Positions 10,878 through 23,352 are shown, counted from the first letter of the stretch. The stretch: DNA of 64,000 bases from Doryteuthis pealeii (GCA_023376005.1 CM042151.1:78328696-78392695); one strand, 5' to 3'. The notes: generated by a model not told the origin, from the letters alone. Program-made: numbers and translations.

Positions 10878-11325
10878 TGTCTTTGTAGCAGCTCCTTGGT
10901 AATTTTTTTCTGGTGATGAAAAATCCAGACACAAAGATCGACTGATGTTGAATACACAAAGATTTTATTGAACTTCCAAACACTGTGAAATACTGAAATA
11001 AAATGGGGTTTAAACAATTAATAATTTTACAAAGGGTTTTTAACAAATACCAGAAACTTCACGGGAAATCGGAAAGATAAACTTACCTGTACGCCGTAAC
11101 CAGTTCCAAGAACTAACTTAAGACTAAATTCTAACTTCAGAACAATATTTCCCACACAACATTTTACTGTTTCTAGACTGGACGGAAGTCCCTATTTTTT
11201 AAAACCTTTTCTAGCTTGGGTGGAAATCTCTACGCAGTTGTTTCCCTTACACTGTCCATGTTTAAGGGTATATATAGAAAGTGGAAAATAGTTATACTAG
11301 CTATTGGCTGCGCTCTAAGGCGACA
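10878..11325 (-). mobile_element. Probable solo LTR, 448 bp
   Basis: It begins TGTC and ends GACA, flanked by ACTAC (10873-10877) and GCTAC (11326-11330), a 5-bp duplication with one mismatch. On the minus strand a TATA-like 'CTATATATACCC' (about 11265-11276) lies upstream of an AATAAA (about 10966-10971), the order expected in an LTR. The related text at 1745-1790 lacks this segment. No gag or pol is nearby, so it is solo. Confidence 0.6.
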
Positions 11326-11330
11326 GCTAC

Positions 11331-12201
11331 AGTCTTCATCATTTAGATTTTCATTGTCTTTGTCGAAGCAACAAATTTCCATCTAAGTATTTCTCTATAT
11401 CTTATGTTGTGCTGAAATCTATCATAATTCTGTATGGAAAACAAAATCATAAAAAACCTTAACTATTTTCTTCAGATTTAAATAAACACAACATGGATGG
11501 TGAGAAAATCATGATATCATTGACAAATGACTGGAGTAGTGAGCTGGTATGGTCACAACTGATAAATGGGAGTGTCAGAACAGCTTCTTTACAAGAGAGC
11601 CCAGCAGTACCTGGAGTTTGACAGTGTAAATGGAAAAAATGTCCCCACGAATTGAGATCGCAAAAGAGGTGCCTAAAGGTCATATGGTCCAAATATTGAT
11701 TCACATATTTTACAATTATATGCTCACATGATATTTTAAAGTTGATCTAGCTGAAATTGTATGCCTATACCCTTCATAAAAAGATGGTTTATATCAGTTT
11801 GTTTGTATATATGTTTCCTAATATATCTGCAGTGGAATCTGATATTCAGGTCACTAATGTCAAATTTCCTTCAAGCGATTACATGTGTAATACATTCAAT
11901 TTGCTGATATATAGAGAATAGAAAAACAAAATATTCTGAAAAAGATGAATTTATTTCTGATATTGAAGTCAACATTTAAACATTTCAATTTATATTAAAC
12001 CTTTGTTAGGAATGAAAAACATTATTTTATGAACAATGGTGGATTTTTTTAAAGTAACAGGCATTGGGAAATGTATTTAGAGAAAAATCTCATAACCATA
12101 TTTTGGCAAGCATTCATTTTGAAAGTCAAACATGATTAGTACATTCAAAACATTCATTTCCATACTTTATTCAAATAAGCTGATATACAAACATTGGATA
12201 C
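11331..12201 (-). other. 3' flank of zinc-finger locus with fossil fingers
   Basis: 11331-11450 continues the host block (compare 1760-1890). 11500-11640 resembles 21735-21830. 11700-11890 holds finger-like scraps in decayed form ('TTCACATATTTTACAATTATATG', 'ATGTTTCCTAATATATCTGC') shared with the 3' side of the other arrays. 11900-12180 is AT-rich with nothing recognised. Confidence 0.4.
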
Positions 12202-13421
12202 TTAAGGTGTCACTGCAGCATGTTTTTTCATGTGTCGTTTTAAATTAAGACTCACTGAAAACTTTAATCCACAGAGGTCACAAGCATAGGGTTTCTCTCC
12301 AGTGTGTGTACGCATATGTATTTTTACACTGAAACTTTGAGAAAATGCAGATCCACATACTTCACATGTGTAGGGTTTCTCTCCTGTGTGTGTACGCATA
12401 TGTACTTTTAAACTGGAACTCTTTGAAAATGCTGATCCACACATTTCACAACTATATGGTTTCTCCCCAGTGTGTGTACGCATATGTCTTTTTAAATGGG
12501 AGTTCTCTGAAAATGCTGATCCACACACTTCACAACTATAGGGCTTCTCACCCGTGTGTATTCGCATATGTGCTTTCAAATGTGAACTATTTGAAAATGC
12601 TGATTTACACACATCACAAATATATGGCTTTTCTCCAGTGTGTGTTCGTATGTGTGTTTTCAAATTTGATTTCTGTGAAAATACTGCTCCACATACTTTA
12701 CAAACATAAGGTTTCTCACCAGAGTGTGTTCGCATATGTATTTTTAGTTCTGATTTCCTTGAAAATGTTGATCCACATACTTCACAACTGAAGGGTTTCT
12801 CTCCCGTGTGTGTTTGCATGTGTATTTTTAGATATGATTGCATTGAAAATGCTGATCCACATACTTCACAAGTGTATGGTTTCTCTCCAGTGTGTGTTTG
12901 AATGTGTCTTTTTAAATATGATTTGTTTGGAAAAGCAGATCCACACTCTTCACAGCTGAAGGGTTTTCTCCAGTGTGCATTCGCATGTGTATTGTTAGAT
13001 ATGCCTTACTTGAAAATGCTGATCCACATACATCACAAGTGTAAGGTTTCTCACCGGAATGTGTTCTCATGTGTATTTTTAGATCTGATTTCCTTGAAAA
13101 TGCTGATCCACATACTTCACAACTGAACGGTTTCTCTCCCGTGTGTCTTCGCATGTGTACTTTTAGATCTGATTTTCCTGAAAATGCTGATCCACATACT
13201 TCACAACTGTAGAGTTTCTCACCAGTATGTGTTTGAATGTGTCTTTTTAAATTTGTTTTCTCTGAAAATGCTGATCCACATACTTCACATGTAAAGGGTT
13301 TCTCTCCTGTGTGTGTTCGAATGTGTTTTTCTAAAGCTGAACTGCAGGGAAATGCTGATCTACACACTTCACAGGTGTAGGATCTTTCTCCGGTATGCAC
13401 CTGCATGTGTGCTTTTAACAT
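12202..13421 (-). pseudogene. C2H2 zinc-finger gene with 14 fingers and a single frameshift
   Basis: The array comprises fourteen fingers of the CEVCGSAFS type with TGEKP linkers, ending in the family C-terminus HAAVTP. It is split into two frames. Five fingers are read from an ATG at 13421. Finger six and the next eight continue in another frame to the stop at 12202. The break lies near 12964, where the linker text has one T fewer than the paralogues at 27890 and 44985. A 1-base loss in a T run may be a real inactivating mutation or an assembly error. A small deletion near 13440 also removes the degenerate first finger seen in the paralogues. If the base is restored by resequencing this would be the longest array in the window. 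Role: presumed nuclear DNA-binding regulator. Confidence 0.75.
12958..12970 (-). other. Frameshift site in zinc-finger array
   Basis: Plus-strand 'GAAGGGTTTTCTCC' here reads 'GAAGGGTTTTTCTCC' in the paralogues near 27890 and 44985. One T is missing in the linker codons. Confidence 0.8.
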
Positions 13422-13554
13422 GGAATTGTTTGAAAATACTAATCATAAGAGCTATGCAAATTTTCACCAAATGTCTTTGCTGGCTCATCTGAAAAAACTG
13501 TTGTCTATATATTTACATCTGGCCATCAAATTAATTAATTTCTTCTCTTCTGCA

Positions 13555-13580
13555 ATTCATATCTGTTAATAAAAAAATAA
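13555..13580 (-). promoter_or_regulatory. Conserved splice-acceptor-like site
   Basis: The minus strand reads T-rich run, 'TTAACAG', then 'ATATGAATTGCAG', as at the other loci. Confidence 0.45.
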
Positions 13581-14180
13581 ATATTATTAAATAAAAGAGG
13601 ATAAGGGTGTATTCTTTATCTTCATAAACCTATAAAACACAGTCAATCTTTCAATAAATTCTAGTCTATTTCATATTCAATAGTCAGTCATAAATAGAAT
13701 ATTTTACAACTATTCTCCAAACAAAATTATATGGAATATAAATTGAATATGTGGAGTTTTTATTTTTCCTTGTTTTAATCAAAAGAAACAAAAATGACAA
13801 AGAATGTCTATCTCAGAAATGTAATTGGAAATTAAGTATAATAATGAGAGAAATAGCTTGGCACATATATGCTGGTATGGTGATGCTTGTTAAGAATAAT
13901 TTTACAGGTAATTTTGCTTGCATTACACTGAGAACATTATCAACTCAAGGAATTTGTTAAATTTGAAATAAATTGATTTTTAATGGAATTAGAGCAGAAG
14001 CATGAAACATGCAGATTTTTAAGCCAAACTTCATATTTGGAGTTTATGGTTTCTCTCATTCCCAAAGTTGATTCAAGTGAAAAACACATATTAGAAAAAA
14101 AAAAACCATTTCATGAAACATTAATGAAATTATCATATTCTTTACCTTGCTGAATTCAAATATCTTCCTTTGAATTTAAG
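13580..14180. other. Presumed intron or 5' flank, no gene seen
   Basis: It is AT-rich and alignable with 28360-28930 and 45540-46130 (shared 'AAAAGAAACAAAAATGACA', 'ATAGCTTGGCACATAT'). It forms part of the duplicated zinc-finger block. Confidence 0.5.
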
Positions 14181-14410
14181 TAATTGTTTGAGATATAAAT
14201 GTTTGATAATTAATATAAGTAAATGTTTGAGAGATAAATATTTAATATTTAATATCTAGTTTAAGTAAATGTTTGACATATAAATGTTTGATATTTAATT
14301 TAAGTAAATGTTTGACATATAAATGTTTGTATTTGATATTTAATTTAAGTAACTGTTTGAGATATAAATGTTTGATATTTAATATTTAAATAAATATTTG
14401 CTGAATTTAA
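14180..14410. repeat. AT-rich minisatellite, ~45-bp unit, about five copies
   Basis: The units are of the form TTTAAGTAAATGTTTGA, GATATAAATGTTTGAT, ATTTAATATT. The same satellite lies at 28930-29300 and 46130-46580, at the same place relative to each zinc-finger array. Confidence 0.85.
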
Positions 14411-14759
14411 ATTAATATTTGCAATGTAAATTGCTAGTATTTTCTCTTTTATGCTTTTGTGTATGCATGTGTGGCGTTATATACTATAAGTGCTTTTATA
14501 ACCTTTATAAAAGAACTTCTCTATTATATAAGTTCCATAACTTATAATGAAAATTGAAAACTGTCTCAGTTATTTAGGCTTGGTCTGAAATTATCATAAG
14601 CTTAGAATTAACTGAATAATAATCCTATTAGAAGATTCTTATAAAAACATGTAAAACTTATTCACATTTATGCAACATTTCATTCAAAATAATTTCATAA
14701 AATTTTCAGGTATATAAGATGCACCTGAATTTGGACTCATTTAAAAATAAAGAAATGGA

Positions 14760-16925
14760 ATTAAACTACAAATGTCAGGCAAAGATTTTTACCCATGACA
14801 TTCACAGTCATTTATCTGAATTTAATGATATTTTCAGTATTGATTCATCAATTAATGAATTTTATAATGCATCAGTTATTTTATTTCAAAACTTTAATTA
14901 AATATTTTTGCTATGAAAAATTAATATATAACATTCATTTAAAATAAAAAATATTCTGATGTTAAGTTTAAAATGTTATATTTCTGATTCTAGAAATAAA
15001 TATCTATTTAATGCAAAACTTATTTTAGTCAAACAAAGTATACGTTTTGAAGAAAAACTCTATTGAAAATTTAGGCCCCCCACCTTTTTAAGCAGAAAAA
15101 ATATCAATATATAATTTTTTTATAAAATAATAGCCAATTAAATAATTATCGAAATGAGTAAAAAATAAATCTCCAAAAATTTTTTATTTATCTTTTTTTT
15201 TACATTTTATTTTCGGATTTTCGTTACTTATTTTCTTATAAAATATTCCCCTTAAAATTTTTTTTCTATTTACAACTTCGGTCTTTTATCTTTTTATTTC
15301 TACTGTACTTAGTATCAAACAAGGATAGGCATGTGCAAACCAGTCGGCATTTTGAAAGTTTGTTTACTTGTAAAAAATATCTTAAAACGTCAATAAAAAT
15401 TGGAAAATTAACTTTTTACTGTTTTCTTTTACGTTTAATATAAAGAACAATTCCAAGTTTATGGGTTATAAAAAAGAAAAAACAAATTTCTCTCACATAA
15501 AACCTAATTTTGCATTTTAAAGTAATCGGCTCAAGAACGCGCAAGAACGCGCATTTGTTACATATTATCGATCTTGACGTGTGCACTTTTTCTTCATATG
15601 GATGGGCAGACGAATAAAAAAATTTTCTGAAGCAAAAAACAAATTACTAATTTAGCATTTCCTTGATGCCTCACAATTTAACTCTTAATATTATTGAGTC
15701 TACTTCTTCGGCGAAACTTTTTTTTTTTGGTAAAATACAATACACAAAATAAAGAAACAAAAAATAAAATAAAAAGTTTATTTACCTTCAGAATTTTGAC
15801 TGAACAGTAATAGCTGCGTTCTGTATATACACGGGAGAATTATTTGTTTTCAAATAAAATAATAAATTTCTTCAAACACTGTTTGGTTTCTCTTTCACGT
15901 CACAGAGTATAAATGTGTACGCGTCGGTATTTTGACTTGTTTACCATAACACACCAGTGAAAATGACAAATACGTTTTTTTCCATTACAGGCTTCCGTAA
16001 TCATTCTCACAACAACTTTAATTCAAACATTATTTCAAAAATTCATAAATAAGAATAGACATATGTTATGTCATTATTTTTAGCGAGATATGTTTTATAC
16101 AATATTTCTTGAATTAATGAATACGATTTGTTATGCATTAAACAAAAGTATTTTATTTTACATTTTATAAAATTTTGAAAATCTCTGAAAATCTCTGAAA
16201 AATAAAATAAATAAAAATGTACACAATACGAACTTTAATATAAAATCTTTTGAAAATAATCTAACAATTAAAAAAAAAAAAAAAAAAGATACATATTTTT
16301 CTTATTTACGAGATTTTAAGTTCAATGTTTAAGATGCCCTATTTCCAAAACCGATTTATTAGCGAATTATCTTTTTATATATATGTTATGTCATTATATT
16401 GTCTTTATAAAAATGTAAAATTTATTTATATGCAAAAAAAAAAAATAATATATATTTGTTGGGGGGATCAATACGCGAAACAAAAACTAACGAAAAAAAT
16501 TATTAGTCTTTTCAATTTAGTAAAAATTTATTTACAATAAAGTTCATCTTTTTTACTTCATAAACAGAAAGTTTTATTAGAATCGGATCGTTAGTTTATT
16601 TATATGATTTTTAGAAGAATTTCCTGTGATCACCCTTTTATATAGTAGGCGAGAATTTGCACATGGCTAAACAAGGACCAACTCGCCAAGATTTTACACC
16701 CCAAAAATAAGGGGGGGGTCAAAATTAAGTGACGTGAAAAAAATCAGAAAGTTTTGAAATAAAATAAATAATGCATTATAAAGTTCATTCATTGATAAAT
16801 CAACACTGAAAATTTCATTAAATCCGACAATTCTGATTTTTAAATTATTTTCTGTAGGGGGGGGGGGGCTAAATTCATTTTGTCAAAAACGCATTTTAGG
16901 CCAATTTTGGGTATCCCTACTTTAT
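14760..16925. mobile_element. Family X foldback element, copy C (expanded)
   Basis: The left arm is at 14799-14930 (GATATTTTCAGTATTGATTC, AATGCATCAGTTATTTTATT). The right arm is at about 16720-16925 (AGTTTTGAAATAAAATAAAT, 'AACGCATTTTAGG'). The interior (15330-16680) is AT-rich, unlike the short interior of copy D, and probably holds further insertions. No coding frame of note was found. Confidence 0.55.
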
Positions 16926-16990
16926 GCTAGTTTCATTGTGTTAAATATAGGTGGGGGGGGTAAATTTCACAGTGAAAATTAGTGGTATCT
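16920..16990 (-). mobile_element. Family Y end fragment
   Basis: This is a short piece of the Y left end in reverse: 'GTTTCATTGTGTTAAATATA', a G run, 'GGTAAATTTCACAGTGAAAA', 'GTGGTATCTA'. The rest of the element is absent. Confidence 0.6.
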
Positions 16991-18350
16991 ATTATACTTT
17001 GTTACCTTAGAAAACATTCGCTGCTGTTCGTGTAGACGCGATCATCACCTTGTTTACATTTGCAGAGATATTTACATTTTAATAAGGGACACGGTGTCAC
17101 TAGAACTCCACTAGCTAATAAATCAAAGCTAGCCCTTGGTTTTATGGGACATTTTTTGAAGAAAAATGTGCAATTTAAAATCAATAATAACATTGTTTGA
17201 TGCAACATGTTTGCGGGTAATTTTATCAAATTTAAATAATTAGTTGAATTTCGTAGATTGTTTCAGTGCGGTCAAACTTGGTGTTCCAAATTTTTCGTTT
17301 GATTATCCCCTCCGACAGTAATTTTGTTAAGAAATGAATTTCTTGTTTTGTAAATTACAAAATGTTTTCATTTTTCCAGCTCGGACGATTTTTAAAAAAT
17401 CTATTATTTTTTTATCTATCTGATTTTTTTTTTTGTTGTTGTTGATTTTTTTTTACAAGAAGACTATTTAATAAATTAATTTTCTATGCAATATGTAAAA
17501 CAGATAATTTTACTAAATTTCATGTTTCAGTAAATTGCATTATTTCGAAAATTGTTTCAATTCAAATGATCAAAAATTTTTGCTTTATTTTTTATTCTAT
17601 TTTTCTTATATGTATTTAAAAAATTAAAAACAATTTCAAATGCAAATACGCTTTTAAAACATATGAAAATAATTATATATAAGATCTTTCAAATTTTTCT
17701 ATCTACTTACGACACTGTAAAATTATTAAAATTGAACTAAATTTTCCGTGAAATGTAAATGGATTTTATCACATGTATTAAACTCGTAAAATTCCCAAGC
17801 ACTGCTTCTTAACTACGGCAATGTAACTTGGGAGAAAAAAAAACAAAAAAACAAAACAAATATCTAAAAACAAAAAAACGAAATCAAGTAGATGCGTAAC
17901 TTACTTGTTTCTGTTTTCCTTCACCTTGTTTGTCTTAATTAAAACAATGCAACATTTGAGGAAAATGAAAAGCTATAAAACTTTCAATGAACAGAATTTT
18001 CTTCTGTGGAATTTTCTTTAAAAAACAAAAAGGTCGACTCCGTTTTATGTTTGATGAGCACCAGTAAAGGGAGGTAATTACGAGAGACACTTAAAAACTA
18101 TAAACAGCTCAATGGAAATTTTTACTCTTTGCCCACTTTAAACTGCTCGTAGTGGCTCTCCCACCACTGCGATCCTACTGTAAACTACTGGCAGCGGCTC
18201 TTGGACGTGTCACTTGTTTACACTAAATTTTGATAGAATAGTTCTGAGATAAATAGATAATGAACTTTGAAATGTCCCATCATACAGGTAAAAAAAGACC
18301 AAGAAATTTTGGTGCAGCCGTGAGGGAAATTTGGTAGGCAAAGTGTTAAA
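16990..18350. repeat. Z-block repeat, copy 1
   Basis: This non-coding block is shared with 33340-35700 and 51750-53110. Landmarks are 'GTTACCTTAGAAAA' near 17001, 'GACGCGATCATCACCTTG' near 17035, 'AAAGGGAGGTAATTACGAGA' near 18065, and a CTCGTAGTGGCTCTCCCACC-type stretch near 18148. No protein is evident. Confidence 0.65.
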
Positions 18351-18548
18351 TTTTTTCTCATCAGTGATTAATTTTTTTTCTTCAAATTGACAGTTTAAAC
18401 ATTCAGATTTTATAAAAAAAGATACAGTTTTTAAAAAAATTTAGATGTGAAATAGATGATTTTAACGGCATGTCAACCCATTCAGGGTCATTTTAAGTCC
18501 AGAGGCTATAGACCACATTCATTATACGTTCATATATACATTTTAGAC

Positions 18549-18836
18549 AGGCGCATGGTGTAATGGTTAAAGTCATAGGAAATGGACTCGTCGACCTGAG
18601 TTCAAATCCTGGATGTGGTAATTGCATTTCACTTAGCACTAATACCCCTGGGAAAAGTATGAATCCTACTCTCCCTCCAGCTATGGGTAAATAGTAGGGC
18701 AGACTGGGTTCTTTAACCTTGGTTAGGCAACCTGTCTAGGAGAAGGAAAACTCTGAATTCAAACCTGTTAAACTCCGCTTAAGAAATTGACTTTGTGTCA
18801 TATCCTTGCTCGTGCAGAGTAAATATATATATATAT
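18549..18836 (+). mobile_element. tRNA-derived SINE, full-length copy
   Basis: The tRNA-like head has an A-box-like 'TGGTGTAATGG' near 18556 and a B-box-like 'GAGTTCAAATCC' near 18598. The body carries 'AGCTATGGGTAAATAGTAGG' and 'CTAGGAGAAGGAAAACTCTG'. It ends in 'GTAAATATATATATATAT'. Copies lie at 1005-1277 (minus), 53211-53363 (internally deleted) and 55848-56063 (minus, headless). RNA polymerase III would be expected to transcribe it. Confidence 0.8.
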
Positions 18837-18899
18837 TTTAGAAAAACCAGGTGAAAGAAAACAGAAATAAGTAAGTAACGCATTCTTTTTTATTTTTAT

Positions 18900-19109
18900 T
18901 TTTACCCATGGTTTTATTGAATACAAATGACTTTTGAACACGACTATTTGACCCATAGACAAGATCTTAAAAGGTACTACCAGTCTGGGTCAGAGTGGAC
19001 TTGCTAATAATGACAACGAATAGGTATTCCACCGATCTCCAAAACTGCAGTCTTAACATCAGATACAGATTAGTGCCATACTCAAAACACACCTTTTCAT
19101 ACTTTCCAT
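18900..19109 (+). repeat. V-block repeat, short form
   Basis: It reads 'ACTATTTGACCCATAGACAA', 'TACTACCAGTCTGGGTCAGA', 'CTCCAAAACTGCAGTC'. It resembles 37590-37790 and 54400-54510. It lacks the internal insertion found in the long V copies. Confidence 0.6.
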
Positions 19110-19117
19110 CTTTAGTA

Positions 19118-19318
19118 GGCTAAACTTGAAAATTGGTCGGAAAATTAGGGTGACCCAGAAAAACAGAACCCAAATTATTTATTTTCCCATTTAACTAACT
19201 GTAAACCCCAACCCTAACCCTAAACCCCCTAGTTAAAATTAACAGTTTTATTACAAAATTAGTAGGTTCTTTTTTTTCTGGGTCACCCTTATTTCCCGAC
19301 CGATTTGCAAGTTTAGCC
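19118..19318. mobile_element. MITE with telomere-like interior, 201 bp, 8-bp target duplication
   Basis: The terminal inverted repeat starts GGCTAAACTTG and extends about 50 bp (GGTGACCCAGAAAAACAGAA). Flanks are CTTTAGTA at 19110-19117 and 19319-19326. Paralogous text at 37770 and 54500 ('CATCTTTAGTTTATTATTTG') is the empty site. The interior at 19191-19231 contains CCAACCCTAACCCTAAACCCC. Confidence 0.88.
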
Positions 19319-19483
19319 CTTTAGTATTTGTAGAAATTTAAATTTTCTTAATATTTTTATTTTTGCAATCTGTAATTAATTTTTTCGAAGTGACAATTTT
19401 CAAATAATGATTTGATAAAAAAAATACATTTTTTCTTTAAATTTAAAAAAATATATGAACAAGATGTTTGATATGTTGATTGG

Positions 19484-21290
19484 TTTTAATGGGCCGTCAA
19501 CTCATCCAGGGTCATTCTATGCCTTAAGGTTATGTAATTTATTTAAAACAGATCTATTTGACCCATAGATAGGTCTCTATACAGTGAGATTATCACTCCG
19601 GATCAGAGTGAAACTGGAAATAATGGCAATGAATAGGTAGTATAAGATGAGAATGTTCTTATAATACATTAGAAGGCTCAGAGTAATCTTCCAACGTGGG
19701 TACATATATGTACATAAAATAATCTGACAAAGAAGTTATATATAATAACAAATGCAGATTTTATTTGTCTAAGCACAAGGAAAACATACATACATGACAA
19801 GACACAATACAATACAGAACAGGTAGGACTAAGTCCTAAAGAAGTGATAAAAAGTCCATGAAGGAATGTCACTTACTGCTGGCTGGTTGGTCAGGGGCAA
19901 GACATCCCCTCCACTTAATGGACATAGACACCATGTGTTTATGCCATGTATAGTTGTTGCTGGACCGAGGGAGAGAGACTGAGAATCCCCAGCCACCTAT
20001 AGGTGAAAACCTGGTGACAAGAAAGATAACTCTTTTGGGCTCTTGTGTGACCTGATTCAGGTTTGGAAGATAGAAGAAGAAAGAAAGAAAAAAAAAAAAC
20101 GGAAATATAACTCGCTGGCCGACTTCGGCCGTAGATTTAAAACAGATGGGCGATCCTGAAATGACCTCGACCGGGGAGTCAAGGCGGATGGTGGCAGACC
20201 ATATCAGTAGTAAAATCTCAAGTAGGTCGGAACTCCCAGAAGTGAGAGAAGCCGTCCCTAGACGAGTCCTTTGATGTGACCAGACTTTTAGTCGCGGGGA
20301 AAAGATAAATCTTGTTTTATAGATTACCGGAACATGAAGAAACCAGGATTAAAGAGAATCTATTGTTTTTATGTTTCCCTATGGCTGGATAATGGAGATA
20401 AACTCTTGTTGGAAATCGACATTAAAAAAAAAGGGTCGAATGTATTTAAAAAAAACACATTCAAGTGGCCGGAAGAGATGGTACCCAGATTGGTGGCGGA
20501 AGTAAATTTGATTGGCTCGTTGAACAAGAGGAAGGCGGTTACCCTTCTTGGGTGGGTGGAGCAGAAAAATTCCCGATGTTTTTCATGCCGACCGGAAATA
20601 AAATTGTTCCGGTCGGAGTGTTACTTAACTCGGGCGTTTTTGGCTTGAGGGCAGATTAAGCCACGCTGCGCTTGAAAGAGGACGTTGGTTGTTTGAGGAT
20701 CACATGCGCTGACCGGGCTAGCTGACAAGATTAACGCAATACGGAGAGCCGAGAGTAACTGACTTCAGCTAAGACCATTTTGAAAACTTAGTCAACTTAC
20801 GAACTGTTTTGCACAATACTTTGCAGAAGACCAGAAGTATTTAATTACGGGCACATCACTCCCACCAACCTTGAGAAGTAATTATTTGTATTCTTATATT
20901 TTCGAATATAAATGTTGTTGATTTTTTTAAAAAGAAAAGATTCGTTATTTTTTTTCATGTGACCAATCGGCCGCCATTAATCTCGGAAATCAGTTTCTAT
21001 AGCGGATTTCTAGTCGTTTGAGATCTTAGCACAACGTGGGGCATTCGGCTAGACTTCCAGCAAATATAGATACCCTGCAATCCGTGGTTGATGCAGAAAA
21101 TCCGATCTTGACGGCCAATTTCGGAGATTCTGTGAGCCCTTCAGCTCGGGAGGACCGACGGGTTATACTTGTCTATCCCAGCATGGGATGACAATCACTA
21201 CAGTAGTCTACAGATTTCCAAAACAAGAGCCTCAACATCTGATGCTGTTTAGTGTCATACTTGGGATATTCCTCGTAATAGGGATCTTAC
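19484..21290 (+). repeat. V-block repeat, long copy 1, split by a solo LTR
   Basis: It runs from the 'AAACAGATCTATTTGACCCA' region through an inserted ~400-bp segment (AATCTTCCAACGTGGGTAC to 'ACTCTTTTGGGCTC') and resumes at 'GGGATGACAATCACTACAG'. Copies are at 39085-39770 and 54690-55370. The ~64-residue minus frame inside it recurs in all three copies but has no recognised motif and is probably fortuitous. Confidence 0.6.
20046..21167. mobile_element. Probable solo LTR, 1122 bp, 4-bp target duplication
   Basis: It begins TGTGACC and ends GGTTATA, imperfect inverted ends. It is flanked by CTTG at 20042-20045 and 21168-21171. The two paralogous V copies (39655 and 55250) have the empty site. 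It is richer in GC than its surroundings. A 104-residue plus frame (20334-20648) has no recognised domain. The element ends in TA rather than CA, which is a caveat. Confidence 0.6.
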
Positions 21291-22130
21291 TCCTCTGCAG
21301 AGGATACAGTTAGTGAATTCTAAGTCCAATGGAGCGGGCAGTGAAAAAGTGTGTTGGATTGGCTCCATACCTCAGCGAGCCACCAATAGAATTAATGAAG
21401 TACACAAATAAAATTATAAAGCAAAGGCACATATACAAGTTACCATGTTTATTACATGTAACGTATAAAAAACAATATTGTACAAAAGTACCAAGTTGTA
21501 CTCACAGTTCTAATTCTCGCTCACTGAGGGGTATCTTCTCAAAAAGTTCTTAGAGGTTCATGCTCCCTCACTGAGGAGATTCAGTCTGTAGTCCCTTGAC
21601 TTGATTTAGTATTATGTTAAGGACCTTAGTATTGAGCAAATTTAAGTCACTTAAAGAAGCACCGGAATTTGGCTCTGATATCATTTGAACAACATAATGA
21701 TGCAATCTAATAATAAACAAACATGTAAGAATTGCATTGACAATTGATTGAACTAGTGATCTGGTATGATCACAACTGGTAGTGTGGATACGTGGAACTG
21801 CTGCCTTACAAGAAAACCCAGCTGTAACTGGTCTGGTGACAAGAAGAGTTGGTTCAGTATCTGTATAATAATAAGACTAAACAAAAATAATTAAACTAAA
21901 GAAAGGACTCCTTTCTCTCTCATTCTTAAGACAACATGTTTATTTTGCCAGTAATATCCAAATTCACCTTTTCATATTTCTCAGTTAATATACAATTTTC
22001 ATTTCCTTTATTCAATTCATGAAAATATATTAAAATTACAAAGAATATCAGATAGAACATGGTATTAGGAAAAAAAAACACCCTTCTATGCAAAGATGAA
22101 ATTACCTTAGAAAAAAGACTTAATCCATAG
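21290..22130. other. Duplicated block flank, no gene seen
   Basis: It matches 39770-40080 and 41980-42790 (CTGAGGGGTATCTTCTC, 'CAACATAATGATGCAATC', 'AAACCCAGCTGTAACTGG'). The empty site for the LTR at 42321 lies at 21836-21850. Confidence 0.5.
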
Positions 22131-22137
22131 ACAAAAA

Positions 22138-22558
22138 GGTTAAATCGAACTTAACGGACCTAAATTCCACCATCGTATGTCACCCCTCTGAAAGAAAAAA
22201 ATACCCCAAAATCAGGGAATAAACTGAATTTAATTAAATTTTCAGTGTTAATATATTAATAAATAAAAGATATAATGCACTACTTATTTTATTAAAAACT
22301 TTTACATTTTTTTTTCAGGTCAGTTAACTTTGAATCATGTCTTTGAGGTGTAACAAAGATTCTCAAAGTTATCTGACCTGAAAAAATGTAAAAGTTTTAA
22401 ATTAAAATAACTTGTGCATTATATCTTTCATTCATTAATATATCAATACAGAAAATTTCATTAAATTTGGTTAATTCCCTGATTCTTTTTTTTTTTTCTT
22501 TCTGTTGGTGTGGTGACATACGATGGTGGAATTTAGGTCCGTTAAGTTCAATTTAACC
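22138..22558. mobile_element. Foldback element, 421 bp, arms ~200 bp
   Basis: The ends are GGTTAAATCGAACTTAACGG and the complementary CCGTTAAGTTCAATTTAACC. The arms contain GACCTAAATTCCACCATCG and an X-like 'ATCAGGGAAT' module, and meet around 22347. An A-rich CAAAAA flanks both sides (22132-22137 and 22559-22564). A truncated start of the same element lies at 43690-43718. Confidence 0.82.
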
Positions 22559-22564
22559 CAAAAA

Positions 22565-23352
22565 TACATACATTTGTTGGTACCAAGCATTCAGGGATTT
22601 TATTTCTTTCTAGAAAAAAATACAAAATTACACTTTTGATACTGCAGGGAGTCAAAGGTTTTCCAATATTTTGCTAAGTATATCATGTAACTGAAGCAGT
22701 TCAAATTATTGTACGTACTCACTGTCACATGTAATATCTTGGTAGTTGATGTGCTGAAGCAAAGGTAACAGGATTTTATTATTTGTAGTGGAACATTATG
22801 CAATCAAAATGGATATTGTTAGGTATCCTTTATAACTGAACTCTATAGTATTTAAACTAGTATGAAATTAACTAAGCATTTGTTGTACTTTTATTCAGTA
22901 ATTGATAACCATAGCTGTAGGCTATTTTTCATCTTAGTCTCTTAAGAAATATGGTCTTTAGTTGATAGAAAACAGTGAACTCTTTCATAAGAGGTGGAGT
23001 GGTTTCTTGTCAACATCTGGCTGAGTGAATGTGAAACTTATATGAAAAAAAAAAAAAAGGAACAGGCACTATCAGATTGCTCTATGATCTGGTTTATTCT
23101 CTTAGAGTTCATGAGTGTTTTTCTGTTGGTCATTATACCAATGGGCATGTTTGCAGATTATATATAAAATTATTTTATTTGAATATGTATTTTAATTATA
23201 TATTAAAGTTATAATGAATGGAAGAAAGAAAATTGTATTGATACTAAACTGAGTCAAAAGTTTTGCAATATTTGGTATGTACTAGTTTGTGGTCTGTATT
23301 GTGATTGAAGCAGTTCAAATCATGGTATGTACCAACTGTGATTGATAGTATC
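22565..23352. other. Duplicated block, no gene seen
   Basis: Two internally related parts (22600-22800 and 23220-23350) share 'CTGAAGCAGTTCAAAT' type text. They are also found at 42840-42970 and 24570-24690. Confidence 0.4.

Noticed and set aside
18549..18625. A functional tRNA gene
   Set aside because: A- and B-box-like text is present, but the arms do not pair into a full cloverleaf and the sequence continues as a SINE body with several copies.
19678..19872. 64-79 residue minus frame recurring at 39268 and 54863
   Set aside because: Hydrophobic, but its recurrence is explained by duplication of the V block; upstream and downstream context is non-coding, and the third copy differs at its start.
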